Below are positions 26,697 to 35,024 of a stretch of DNA of 64,000 nt, piece by piece. Both the position numbers and the translations under genes were made by a program. The stretch lies in assembly GCA_031420415.1 (NCBI GenBank), contig JANOMT010000032.1, forward strand, positions 40,580 to 104,579, in the 5' to 3' direction. Position 1 is the stretch's first letter. Each line of letters begins with the position of its first letter. Source of the stretch: JANYGA01 sp031420415. Lineage in GTDB: Bacteria; Vulcanimicrobiota; Vulcanimicrobiia; Vulcanimicrobiales; Vulcanimicrobiaceae. The notes beneath the pieces were generated by a model. The model was not told the origin of the DNA. It ran no database searches and was given only the letters and a program-made list of their open reading frames with translations.

Positions 26697-27207
26697 AAAG
26701 TTCGTCGCGCTCGCGACGCTCGTACGCGCGGGCCGCGTCGTCGAGAGCGCGATCGCGCCGAGCACGCAATCCGTACCGAAAACGACGCTGCCCGAACCGC
26801 CATCGACGCATGTCGTGCGCAACGTGCGCGATTTCGCACATGCCGATATCGTTCACGAACTCACGCTCATGCGGCTCGCGGCGCGTGAAGCTTTCGAGCT
26901 CGCGGCGATCGCATTGCTGGAGTCGCTCGCGCGGGACGTGGTCGCGCGCGAGCTCACCGCAGCACCCGCCGAAATCGGAGCGCTCGTCGAACGCGCCCTC
27001 GGCGCGTTTGCCGCAAGCGAACCGGTCGGTATCGCCGTCGCACGCGTCGATCGCGAACGCGTCCACGCCGCGGTTCCCGTGCGCGTCGACGACGATCTCC
27101 AAGCGGGTGATCTCGTGGTCGATGTGCGCGACGGTGCCCTCGTTTCGAGCTTCGCCTTTCGTCTCGAAGATGCGCTCGCGCGCGTCGCTGCGGCGGTACG
27201 GGTATGA
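26689..27207 (+). CDS. fliH: FliH-like export ATPase regulator
   Basis: A 172-residue protein with a GTG start (26689) overlapping the fliF stop by 8 bp. It has a helical middle (MRLAAREAFELAAIALLESLARDVVARE) and a C-terminal domain ending VRVDDDLQAGDLVVDVRDGALVSSFAFRLEDAL, the pattern of FliH/YscL proteins. It would dimerise and hold the FliI ATPase at the export gate. Position directly before fliI supports the call. The N-terminal charged repeats of some FliH proteins are absent. Confidence 0.72.
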   Translation: MAEKFVALATLVRAGRVVESAIAPSTQSVPKTTLPEPPSTHVVRNVRDFAHADIVHELTLMRLAAREAFELAAIALLESLARDVVARELTAAPAEIGALVERALGAFAASEPVGIAVARVDRERVHAAVPVRVDDDLQAGDLVVDVRDGALVSSFAFRLEDALARVAAAVRV

Positions 27208-28463
27208 TCGCGCGTGGCGTCGGTTGGATCGTACGGACGCTCGGCGAAACCGCGATCGCCGCTCTTCCGGGTGCGCGTATCGGCGATGGTGTCTACATTC
27301 GTATCGCGCGCGGCGAGCTGCTCGCGGGTGAAGTCGCGGCGGTCGAGCGCTCGCGCGTTACGATCGCGCCGTACGGATCGCTTGCGGGTGTCGCCGTCGG
27401 CGATCGGGTGGAGATCGCGAGGGAAGCGCTCTGTGTTCCGCTCGGGTTCGCGGCACTCGGACGCGTCCTCGACGCTCGTGGAATTCCGCTCGATGGTGGT
27501 CCGGCGCTGCGTACGGGAACGACACGCGTCGATCGCACGGCGGCGCCGCCACCGGCAACGCGGACCGCTGTGACCGAACCATTCTGGACGGGTGTTCGCG
27601 CGATCGACGGCTTGTTGACGATCGGTCGGGGTGCGCGCGTGGGATTTTTCGGTGCGCCCGGTGCGGGAAAGACGACGTTGCTCGAAACGATCGTTGCGGG
27701 CGCGCGCGGCGATGCCGTCGTACTGGCGCTCGTCGGCGAACGCGGTCGCGAAGCTCAGGCCTGGTTTTCACGCGTCGATCGGCGCACGACGATTATTTGC
27801 GCGACGAGCGATCGGAGCGCGGCCGAACGCGTACGCGCGGCCGACGTCGCGATGGCGCAGGCACGTGCGCTCTGCGATCGCGGCATGCACGTCGTGCTCG
27901 TCGTCGACTCGCTCGCGCGATACACAGCTGCGCTTCGCGAGCAACGCGTCGCGCTCGGCGAACCCGTCGGTCGTGGCGGCTATTCGCCGATGGTCTGGGC
28001 CGAGCTCGCCCGGTATCTGGAATGTGCGGGAAACGCGTCCCGAGGATCGATCACGTTGCTCGCAACCGTGCTCTCCGATGGCGCGGACGACCGCGAACCG
28101 CTTTCCGATGCCGCACGTTCGTTGCTCGACGGACATATCGTGCTCTCGAGCGCGCTCGCGAACGCCGGACACTTTCCCGCAATCGATATTCTCGCAAGTA
28201 CGAGTCGAACGATGCTCGACGTGGTCGTGCCCGATCATAACCGCGCGGCGCGCGCCGTTCGTGGCGCTCTCGCGCTGCTCGCGCAAACCGCCGACGCACG
28301 CGCGGTCGGGCTCGCAAATCTCGATGACTCCGCACTCGAGGCAGCCGTACGTGCAGAGGCTGCGATCGGTCTATTTTTGCGTCATCGTGAATCGGTTCGC
28401 GAATCCGAAACACTCGCGGCATTATACTCTGTCGCCGGGCTCGTGGCGGAACGTGCCACATGA
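27204..28463 (+). CDS. fliI: Flagellar-type export ATPase FliI
   Basis: A 419-residue type III export ATPase related to F1-beta. Walker A GAPGAGKT is at residues 150-157, the Walker B region is VVLVVDSLARY, and LVGERGREAQAW and VGRGGYSPMVWAELARYLE are family motifs. It powers unfolding and entry of substrates at the export gate together with FliH. It overlaps fliH and the lytic transglycosylase by 4 bp each. Confidence 0.92.
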   Translation: MIARGVGWIVRTLGETAIAALPGARIGDGVYIRIARGELLAGEVAAVERSRVTIAPYGSLAGVAVGDRVEIAREALCVPLGFAALGRVLDARGIPLDGGPALRTGTTRVDRTAAPPPATRTAVTEPFWTGVRAIDGLLTIGRGARVGFFGAPGAGKTTLLETIVAGARGDAVVLALVGERGREAQAWFSRVDRRTTIICATSDRSAAERVRAADVAMAQARALCDRGMHVVLVVDSLARYTAALREQRVALGEPVGRGGYSPMVWAELARYLECAGNASRGSITLLATVLSDGADDREPLSDAARSLLDGHIVLSSALANAGHFPAIDILASTSRTMLDVVVPDHNRAARAVRGALALLAQTADARAVGLANLDDSALEAAVRAEAAIGLFLRHRESVRESETLAALYSVAGLVAERAT

Positions 28464-28987
28464 TCGCAGCCGATCTTGCGGCCGTCTGCGCGCGCATCGA
28501 TGCGATCGATCCGCCGGCTTTCGCGCCATCCGATCTCGCAGTCTCGTCTTCAGATGCCCGAGAACGGCCGCAAGATGCTGCGGCGTTCGGTGCGCTCGTC
28601 GCTCGTGAATCGTCGCGATTGGTGCGAGAGAGCGCGGCGGAAGCAGGCGTCGATCCGCGTCTCGTGGCCGCGGTGACGAAGCACGAATCGAACTTCGATC
28701 CCCGTGCGACGTCGGCGACCGGTGCGGCCGGGTTGATGCAACTTATGCCCGAAACCGCACGCGATCTCGGCGTGAGCGATCGCTACGATCCGACGCAAAA
28801 CATGCGCGGCGGATCGCGGTATTTGCGAGCGTTACTCGATCGTTTCCACGGCGACGTGCCGCTCGCGGTCGCCGCCTATAATGCCGGGCCGGGTGCCGTC
28901 GAAAAATACGGCGGCATCCCACCGTTTGCCGAGACCCAAGCGTATGTGAGACGGGTGATGGAAACGTATCGCGGCACCGGCCGCTAG
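28460..28987 (+). CDS. Lytic transglycosylase (SLT/GEWL domain), flagellar locus
   Basis: A 175-residue protein. The transglycosylase domain has VDPRLVAAVTKHESNFDPRATSATGAAGLMQLMPETA, where the E of the HES motif is the catalytic glutamate, and AVAAYNAGPGAVEKYGGIPPF. No classical signal peptide is visible, so it may leave the cell through the export apparatus, as rod-capping muramidases do. It overlaps fliI by 4 bp. The probable job is opening peptidoglycan for the rod. Confidence 0.85.
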   Translation: MIAADLAAVCARIDAIDPPAFAPSDLAVSSSDARERPQDAAAFGALVARESSRLVRESAAEAGVDPRLVAAVTKHESNFDPRATSATGAAGLMQLMPETARDLGVSDRYDPTQNMRGGSRYLRALLDRFHGDVPLAVAAYNAGPGAVEKYGGIPPFAETQAYVRRVMETYRGTGR

Positions 28988-29032
28988 CGCCCTCGCGGGA
29001 CCGAGCGTTGCGACGCAGAATGTACGGCGCCT

Positions 29033-30643
29033 GTGCCGATGCCGCATAATAACCCCCTCGTCTACGCGCGTCTTCGGCAACGGTCGACCGGCCGCGCGCT
29101 TGCGGGGGTTGCCCTCGGCCTCATTCTCTTACTCCCGAGGCCGTCGGTCGCGATCGTCAGCGATGTCCCCGATGTGGCGATTCTCCTCTCGCGATACACG
29201 CGTGCGATCTCCGATAACGGTGTTCCCAAAGTGGCACGCGCGACGTCGACGGGCACGGTTGCGGGTGCGGGATTGACCGGCGTGTTCCACACGTGGATTG
29301 CGGATGAATCCGAGCGAACAGAACAAAATCTGGGACCGCGTTCGGAGCGATTGCTGCGTATACGTGACCGAATTTGGTATGCAGATGCCGATGGCGACGT
29401 GCGCGAATTTACGGGAATCCTCGCGCGCCGCGAGCGCACGCAGCGATTCATCGATTCCACCGATTTTGCGAAAGCGCCGGAGCGTTGCATCTCGCGCGGT
29501 CGCACGCTCGTGGGCGGAATCGCCACGTACGCCCTCGATGTCAAGGCACCGGGCGGCGAGACGGAGACGATCTACCTCGATGCGGTTTCCGGCCTCCCCG
29601 ATCGGGTCGGTTACGATGACGACGACGGGCGGACGACGATCGATTTTTCGGATTGGCGCACCGTGGGGGGACATCGCTTTCCATTTCGGACCGTCAGCTC
29701 CAATGGCGACCGCGCGTACGATCTCGTGCACGTTACGCAGAGCGTGGATGTCGCGAGCGCGATCGATGCGACGATCTTCGCACCGATCGTTCCACGACGC
29801 ATCGAAATGGATGCGCCGCAAACCTTGACGATCGAGGTGCACGGAGGCCATGCCTACGCTCCGGTCACGATTGCGGGTCACACGTACACGTTTCTGCTCG
29901 ATACGGGCGCGCAACATATTCTTATCGACAAACACGTCGCAAACGAACTCAAACTCGAATCATTGGGATCGCTCGAAGCCAGCGGCGCATCGCGTACCGG
30001 CGGCTTACAACTCACGCGCGTTCACGAATTTCGCGTGGGCGAGGGGCGGCTCTCGGATATCGTGGCGACGACGATGGATCTTGGGGCATCGACGGCGGGC
30101 GCGTTTCGCATCGACGGTATTCTCGGCTATCCGTTTTTTGCATCGGCAACCGTGCGCCTAAATCTCGCGAAAAAGACGATGACGTTCGGTCCACCAGGCA
30201 CACTCACGCCGGTCGGTGAGCGCGTGCCGCTCGAACTCGACCGCGCCTTTCCCGAAGCGCGCTTTCGTCTCAACGCGACGACCGAAGCTCCGTTCATCGT
30301 CGATACGGGCAATGCGGGTGAAGTGTTGCTGTATAAGCCTTTCGTCGATCGGCATCCGGGCATCGTCCCCTACACGCAGCGTATTCGGCATAGCTACGGT
30401 ATCGGTGGCGCGACCGTCTCGTATCGCACGACGCTCGATCGATTCGAAACCGGCTCGGCCTCGCTCTTCAACGTCGATACCGACGTCATGCAAGCGACGC
30501 GTGGTGCCTTCGCCGATCGCTTCGATGCCGGTAACGTCGGTCTCGGTGTGCTCAAGAACTTCAACGTAACGTTCGATCTCGCGGATGCGGCAATGTATCT
30601 CGAACGCAGCGACGCCTTCGACGATGGGCGGTCGCGCAAATAG
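29033..30643 (+). CDS. Two-lobed retropepsin-like aspartic protease family protein
   Basis: A 536-residue protein with an N-terminal hydrophobic segment (about residues 20-42), probably a signal or anchor. The first half has a beta-rich domain without known family. The second half contains two aspartic-protease-type motifs: FLLDTGAQHILID and PFIVDTGNAGEVLLY, about 135 residues apart, with hydrophobic-Gly motifs IDGILGYPFF and GNVGLGVLKNF. Two DTG motifs in one chain would allow an intramolecular active site. It is embedded in the flagellar-type locus, 45 bp after the transglycosylase, but no flagellar role is known. Start may also be ATG 29039. Confidence 0.72.
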   Translation: MPMPHNNPLVYARLRQRSTGRALAGVALGLILLLPRPSVAIVSDVPDVAILLSRYTRAISDNGVPKVARATSTGTVAGAGLTGVFHTWIADESERTEQNLGPRSERLLRIRDRIWYADADGDVREFTGILARRERTQRFIDSTDFAKAPERCISRGRTLVGGIATYALDVKAPGGETETIYLDAVSGLPDRVGYDDDDGRTTIDFSDWRTVGGHRFPFRTVSSNGDRAYDLVHVTQSVDVASAIDATIFAPIVPRRIEMDAPQTLTIEVHGGHAYAPVTIAGHTYTFLLDTGAQHILIDKHVANELKLESLGSLEASGASRTGGLQLTRVHEFRVGEGRLSDIVATTMDLGASTAGAFRIDGILGYPFFASATVRLNLAKKTMTFGPPGTLTPVGERVPLELDRAFPEARFRLNATTEAPFIVDTGNAGEVLLYKPFVDRHPGIVPYTQRIRHSYGIGGATVSYRTTLDRFETGSASLFNVDTDVMQATRGAFADRFDAGNVGLGVLKNFNVTFDLADAAMYLERSDAFDDGRSRK

Positions 30644-30714
30644 GACGGTAACAATTCGGCCATCCCTCCGACGCGTCGAGCCTCTAGGATTGAGGAAATC
30701 GCCGGGAGGAAACC

Positions 30715-31281
30715 GTGACTGAGAAGACCGCATCGAACCCGCTCAGCGTCATCGCGACGCGTCTACCCTACATCGATCGCCGCTCGCTTTCGCAGGCGTG
30801 GTTTTCCGCGCTGCATATCGCCTCCGACGGTCCCATCGCTGCGAATGCGAGCGAGCGCCGCGGTGTCGCTACGAACGCGATCGGCGCGTCGCCGAAAGCG
30901 AGCGCACCGCCCGCGCGTGCGAGTAATGCCGAGGTATCGCCGCGTACGTTCGCGACGTCGCGCGAAGCGAGCGGCGTCGGCGCGGAGATCGCGACACGGC
31001 GTACGCTCGATGCTCGCGTTGCCGCTGCCGCCCGCGCGTCGTTCGCGCGCGCCCGGAGCTATCCGCCGTTCGCGTCGACGCTCACGCTTGCGGTTGGAAA
31101 CGAGCGCGTGCAGCTGGTCTTGCGCCGCGACGGCGCGACGCTCCACGTGGTCGCCATTTGTCGACCCGAGATCGCGCACACCGTGCGCCGCGCGCTCGCT
31201 GCCGCCGATCTCCATCTGCGCGTGCGCGGCGAATCGATACGCTCGTGCGTCGAAACGACGACGGCTCCGGTGCGCGCGTGA
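30715..31281 (+). CDS. Unknown protein of the export locus, possibly FliK-like
   Basis: A 188-residue protein with a GTG start after a clear GGGAGG site. The N-terminal two thirds are alanine/serine-rich and low in complexity. The last 70 residues (LTLAVGNERVQLVLRRDGAT, then VAICRPEIAHTVRRALAAAD) have the strand-strand-helix rhythm of the FliK hook-length-control C-terminal domain. Its stop overlaps the next rod-like gene (GTGA). The FliK assignment is inference from position and pattern and needs a profile search. Confidence 0.5.
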   Translation: MTEKTASNPLSVIATRLPYIDRRSLSQAWFSALHIASDGPIAANASERRGVATNAIGASPKASAPPARASNAEVSPRTFATSREASGVGAEIATRRTLDARVAAAARASFARARSYPPFASTLTLAVGNERVQLVLRRDGATLHVVAICRPEIAHTVRRALAAADLHLRVRGESIRSCVETTTAPVRA

Positions 31282-31997
31282 TCGATCCCGCGACGAATGC
31301 CGGCCTCGCTCGAATCGCCGCGCGCGAACGCGACGTCATGCATGCCTACGATCCGGGATTTATTCCCGAAGCCAGCGACATCGCACGCAAAGGAACCGTC
31401 GTTCCGACCTTCGATCCGCTCGGCGTTGCGATCCCCGACGGCGCGTTCGTCGTCACCCCACATGCAGATGGCGGCCTCGCCTACGCACGCGACGGTGCCC
31501 TCACGATCGTCGATGGCGAACTGCGCGCGCGCGATGGCGGTGCCGTACTCGGGTTCGGTGTCGGCGACCGCTCGAAACTCGTTCCCTTGCGGGTCGATCC
31601 GTACGACTCCGCGCAAGGTCGCGTCGCAAATGCTCGTATCGAAGCAGATGGCACCTTCGCGTATGCGCGGACGACGATCGATCCGCGCTCGGGCGAACGT
31701 CGTGCCGAAAACGTGGCGGTCGGGCGCATCGCCCTCGCTCGCTTTCCGGCCGGCACGCAACCCACGCGAATCGACGCGCATCACGTCGCGCCACCCGCAG
31801 GCGTGCGGCCGGAGTTTGGGGTGCCGGGCGACGGCGGGTTCGAGAAGCTCGCGACGCGATCGCGCGATCTCGGTCGCGTCGATATCATCGCGAGCTTGGA
31901 GAAGATGCGCGAAGCCTACGTCTCGTTCGAGGCGCTCCGCGCGGCACACCACGTCCGTGGTGGAACCGAGAAGACGGCGATGGATCTCGTCAAATGA
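31278..31997 (+). CDS. Divergent flagellar rod/hook basal-body protein (FlgF/FlgG/FlgE-like)
   Basis: A 239-residue protein with GTG start overlapping the previous stop. The segment IPDGAFVVTPHADGGLAYARDGALTIVDGELRARDGGAVLG is built like the FlgG/FlgE middle pattern (xFxVxxxxGxxxYTRDGxFxxDxxGxLVxxxGxxVLG). The C-terminus has a helix (VDIIASLEKMREAYVSFEAL) like the MVxxixAQRAYE helix of rod proteins. The canonical N-terminal NNLAN motif is lacking. It probably forms the distal rod or a short hook-like extension. It overlaps the FliM-like gene by 4 bp. Confidence 0.65.
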   Translation: MIDPATNAGLARIAARERDVMHAYDPGFIPEASDIARKGTVVPTFDPLGVAIPDGAFVVTPHADGGLAYARDGALTIVDGELRARDGGAVLGFGVGDRSKLVPLRVDPYDSAQGRVANARIEADGTFAYARTTIDPRSGERRAENVAVGRIALARFPAGTQPTRIDAHHVAPPAGVRPEFGVPGDGGFEKLATRSRDLGRVDIIASLEKMREAYVSFEALRAAHHVRGGTEKTAMDLVK

Positions 31998-32818
31998 TTT
32001 CGAGCTTAACCTTCGTCGCGCCACAACTGCTCGGCGACGGCCGTGCCATCCGGCGGCCCGCGTTCGTTCCGCGGTCGACGTTGCCACTCTCGGCTGCGTG
32101 TCTCGTTGCGAACGGCGTGCGCGAAACGCTCTCGCGTCTGCTCGCACTCGAGATCGACGTCGATCTCATCGAGCCCTCGATTCCCGGACGTACCGAGCGG
32201 CGTGTCTTGCTCGATGGCGCGACGATCTTGCGCGTGCGCGGACGTATCTGCGATGGCTTCGTCATCGTGCGGCCCGCCGACGCCAGGCGTGTCGTGGCGC
32301 TCGCGTTCGATGAGAGCGAACGCTCGGATCGCGACGCGCTCTCGGAGATCGAACGCGCGACGCTCGAACGCGTCATCGCCGCACTCGTTCCGCTCTGCAA
32401 TACGCTCTGCGGCACGCTCGGCCCGACGACGCGCGAGAGCGCCGATCGCGCGGCGTGCGATCTCGTCACGTATTTCGAGGTGCGGACCACGGGCCTCGCG
32501 CGGCTCGCGATCGGCTTCGCGCTCGCGCGCGATCCACCCGAAGATGTTGCCGAGCGCATCACGCTCGACGATCTCGCAGACGTCGAGCTCGAAGGCACCG
32601 TGAGTCTCGGCGTTGGTGCGCTCGGCGTTCCCGCATTTTCGCGGCTTGCAGTCGGCGCGACGATCGTGCTCGACACACCGCTCGGCGCGCCCGGCATGCT
32701 TTACTTTGGCGACGTTACCTTCGCACGCGGTGCGTGTGGCGTGGTCGACGGCCGCAATGCCATCAGCTTCGATAGCACCTATGCGGCCGCACCGTCGGCC
32801 ATCCGAGGAGCAGCATGA
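31994..32818 (+). CDS. FliM-like switch protein with C-terminal SpoA domain, no CheY-binding motif
   Basis: A 274-residue protein. The C-terminal 70 residues (starting VELEGTVSLGVGALGVPAF) form a SpoA domain as in FliM/FliN/YscQ. The middle part resembles a reduced CheC-like FliM domain. The N-terminal EIDALL-type CheY-binding motif of motile FliM proteins is absent, and no GGxG FliG-binding loop is visible. It is followed by a FliN-like gene with 4 bp overlap, so the two would form the cytoplasmic ring or sorting platform. Loss of the CheY motif suggests no chemotactic switching. Confidence 0.72.
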   Translation: MISSLTFVAPQLLGDGRAIRRPAFVPRSTLPLSAACLVANGVRETLSRLLALEIDVDLIEPSIPGRTERRVLLDGATILRVRGRICDGFVIVRPADARRVVALAFDESERSDRDALSEIERATLERVIAALVPLCNTLCGTLGPTTRESADRAACDLVTYFEVRTTGLARLAIGFALARDPPEDVAERITLDDLADVELEGTVSLGVGALGVPAFSRLAVGATIVLDTPLGAPGMLYFGDVTFARGACGVVDGRNAISFDSTYAAAPSAIRGAA

Positions 32819-33078
32819 TCGACGATAGCCGGAATCTCGACCTTCTCATGAACGTCTCGCTCGCGGTCAGCGCGGAACTGGGACGCTGCACGATGCGTGT
32901 GAGCGACGTCCTCAAACTCGGCAAGGGCTCGATCGTCGAACTCGATCGCCTCGCGGGCGGACCCGTCGACGTACTCGTCAACAATCGTCTCGTCGCCCGC
33001 GGCGAGGTCGTCGCCGTCGACGACCGCTTCGGCATTCGCGTCACCGAAGTCGTCGCGCGTAAATCCGTGCGGGCATAA
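32815..33078 (+). CDS. fliN: FliN-like SpoA-domain protein
   Basis: An 87-residue protein consisting almost only of a SpoA domain: LLMNVSLAVSAELGRCTMRV, VLKLGKGSIVELDRLAGGPVDVLVNNRLVARGEVV and FGIRVTEVV are classic FliN motifs. It lacks the longer N-terminal extension of enterobacterial FliN. It would pair with the FliM-like protein in the C-ring or platform that hands substrates to FliH/FliI. Confidence 0.9.
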   Translation: MIDDSRNLDLLMNVSLAVSAELGRCTMRVSDVLKLGKGSIVELDRLAGGPVDVLVNNRLVARGEVVAVDDRFGIRVTEVVARKSVRA

Positions 33079-33079
33079 C

Positions 33080-33739
33080 GTGGATTCGCTCGTCGCGATC
33101 GCGGGACACGGCGGGAAGGCGGGGCTCCCGCTCGACGTTCTCGCGGGGCTCACGCTCATCGCGCTCGCACCGTTTATGCTCGTGATGACGACATCGTTCG
33201 TACGGATCGTCGTCGTGCTCTCACTCGTGCGCTCGGCCATCGGTGCATCGTCGTTACCGCCCAATACCGTGCTAACGGGGCTCGCGCTCGTGCTGACGTT
33301 CGTCATCATGACGCCGACGTTGCAACGCGTCTCGCATGACGCGCTCGATCCGTACGCCCACGGGAAGATCACGCAGGGCGCGATGCTCGATCGCGCCTTC
33401 GCGCCGCTGCGTGGATTCATGATGCGTCAAACCCATGCCAAGGATCTCGCACTCTTCGCCCGGATCGCGCACGTCTCGACCACGGCGAGTGATAAAGAGC
33501 CTCCGGAAGTCTTGCTTGCGGCGTTCGTCGTGGGCGAATTACGAAGTGCCTTCGCGATCGGATTCGCGCTTTATCTGCCTTTTGTCGCAATCGATCTCGC
33601 GGTCGCCTCGATCCTGATGGGCTTGGGGATGTTCATGCTCAGCCCGCCGATCGTCTCGCTCCCGTGTAAATTGCTGCTCTTCGTGATGGTCGATGGCTGG
33701 GCGCTCGTCTGCGGGGGCGTCGTCTCGAGCTTTCGTTGA
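33080..33739 (+). CDS. fliP: Flagellar export gate protein FliP
   Basis: A 219-residue inner-membrane protein with GTG start 1 nt after fliN. It has the family segments PFMLVMTTSFVRIVVVLSLVRSAIG, LPPNTVLTGLALVLTFVIMTPT, and VVGELRSAFAIGFALYLPFVAIDLAVASILMGLGM. FliP5-FliQ4-FliR1 forms the export gate core. FliO, often upstream, is not present here. Compared with long FliP proteins it lacks a cleavable signal peptide. Confidence 0.95.
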   Translation: MDSLVAIAGHGGKAGLPLDVLAGLTLIALAPFMLVMTTSFVRIVVVLSLVRSAIGASSLPPNTVLTGLALVLTFVIMTPTLQRVSHDALDPYAHGKITQGAMLDRAFAPLRGFMMRQTHAKDLALFARIAHVSTTASDKEPPEVLLAAFVVGELRSAFAIGFALYLPFVAIDLAVASILMGLGMFMLSPPIVSLPCKLLLFVMVDGWALVCGGVVSSFR

Positions 33740-33787
33740 TCGTTTCAGAAAAGCGAATTCGCTCGACAGCGCCGAAAATACGACGAC

Positions 33788-34726
33788 ATGTTCATCGCTG
33801 AGTATCTGCAGCGGCGTCGGCCGAGCATTTCGTTTGAATTCTTCCCGCCGAAAACGGACGAGGGTGTCGAGAACCTCATGCGGACGATCAAGTCACTTCG
33901 TATCCTCAATCCGGGATTCGTTTCGGTAACGTACGGGGCGGGCGGCTCCAGTCGCGTGCGGACGCTCGAAGTCGTGAAACGAATCAAGGGAGAGCTCGAG
34001 ATCGAACCCATGGCGCATCTCACGTGCGTCGGAAGTTCGCGTAGCGAAATGCGCGAGATCGTCCGCGAACTCACGCTCGCGGGCGTCGAAAATATCATGG
34101 CGTTGCGCGGGGATCCGCCCAAGGGCGAAACACACTTCGTGCAGTCGACCGGTGGATTTCGCTACGCGAGCGAGCTCATCGAAATGCTTCGCGACGAATT
34201 CAACCTCTGCATCGGTGCGGGTGCGTATCCCGAGGTGCATCCCGATGCCTTGGATGCCGATGACGACATTCGCGTGGCAGCCGCCAAAGTCGCTGCCGGC
34301 GCGACGTTTCTCACGACGCAATTTTTCTTCGAAAACACCGCATATTTCGCGTACGTCGATCGTGCGCGAGCTGCGGGAATCGACGTGCCGATCGTGCCGG
34401 GCATCATGCCGATCACGAGCTACAAGGGCGTCGCGACGATGCTTGCGATGAATGGCGGCAAGATGCCGCAGCGTCTTCTCGCCGAACTCGAAGCGCGCCA
34501 CGACGAGCCCGAAGCCGTTGCCGAACTCGGCGTCGCCTATACGGCGCTGCAGTGTCGCGATCTCCTCGCGAAAGGCGCACCGGGACTGCATTTCTACACG
34601 CTCAATCGCTCGACGGCGACGCGTGCGGTCGTCTCGGCGCTCGTGGCGACCGATGCGATACGCGAAGCGGCCCTTGCGTATGAGGCGACGACGCTCGCGC
34701 GAAATGCAGGCGTCACCGCGCGGTAA
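33788..34726 (+). CDS. metF: Methylenetetrahydrofolate reductase, inserted between fliP and fliQ
   Basis: A 312-residue MetF. It has SISFEFFPPKTDEG at the N-terminus (catalytic Glu region), VSVTYGAGGSSRVRTLEVV, HLTCVGSSRSEM, NIMALRGDPPKGE, and TTQFFFENTAYFAYVDRARAAGIDVPIVPGIMPI. It reduces 5,10-methylene-THF to 5-methyl-THF with FAD, for methionine synthesis. It sits on the same strand between two export gate genes with gaps of 48 and 23 bp, which is an unexpected place for this metabolic gene. Confidence 0.95.
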   Translation: MFIAEYLQRRRPSISFEFFPPKTDEGVENLMRTIKSLRILNPGFVSVTYGAGGSSRVRTLEVVKRIKGELEIEPMAHLTCVGSSRSEMREIVRELTLAGVENIMALRGDPPKGETHFVQSTGGFRYASELIEMLRDEFNLCIGAGAYPEVHPDALDADDDIRVAAAKVAAGATFLTTQFFFENTAYFAYVDRARAAGIDVPIVPGIMPITSYKGVATMLAMNGGKMPQRLLAELEARHDEPEAVAELGVAYTALQCRDLLAKGAPGLHFYTLNRSTATRAVVSALVATDAIREAALAYEATTLARNAGVTAR

Positions 34727-34749
34727 CATCGCGGCGGTAGCGTGTTGGT

Positions 34750-35019
34750 ATGGATGCGCTCGCCGGTATCGTTCGTGAGTCTCTCGTCGTCGCGGCGATA
34801 CTCTGTCTCCCCGTGCTCGTCGTCGCGACGGCGATCGGGACGCTCGTCGCGGTCGTGCAAGCCGCAACGCAAGTGCAAGAACAGACGCTGACGCTCTTGC
34901 CCAAAATGCTCGCGGTCGGCGCGATGGTCGCGGTATTCGGAGCGTTCGCGATGCATCTCTGCGGCAATCTCTTTACCGATGCGATTCGCATGCTACCGAC
35001 GATCGTGCGCGCGGGGTAA
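34750..35019 (+). CDS. fliQ: Flagellar export gate protein FliQ
   Basis: An 89-residue protein with two transmembrane helices. The signature LVAVVQAATQVQEQTLTLLPKML lies between them, as in FliQ/SctS. It is a core component of the FliPQR gate. It starts 23 bp after metF and ends 5 bp before fliR. Confidence 0.95.
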   Translation: MDALAGIVRESLVVAAILCLPVLVVATAIGTLVAVVQAATQVQEQTLTLLPKMLAVGAMVAVFGAFAMHLCGNLFTDAIRMLPTIVRAG

Positions 35020-35024
35020 CGCGC

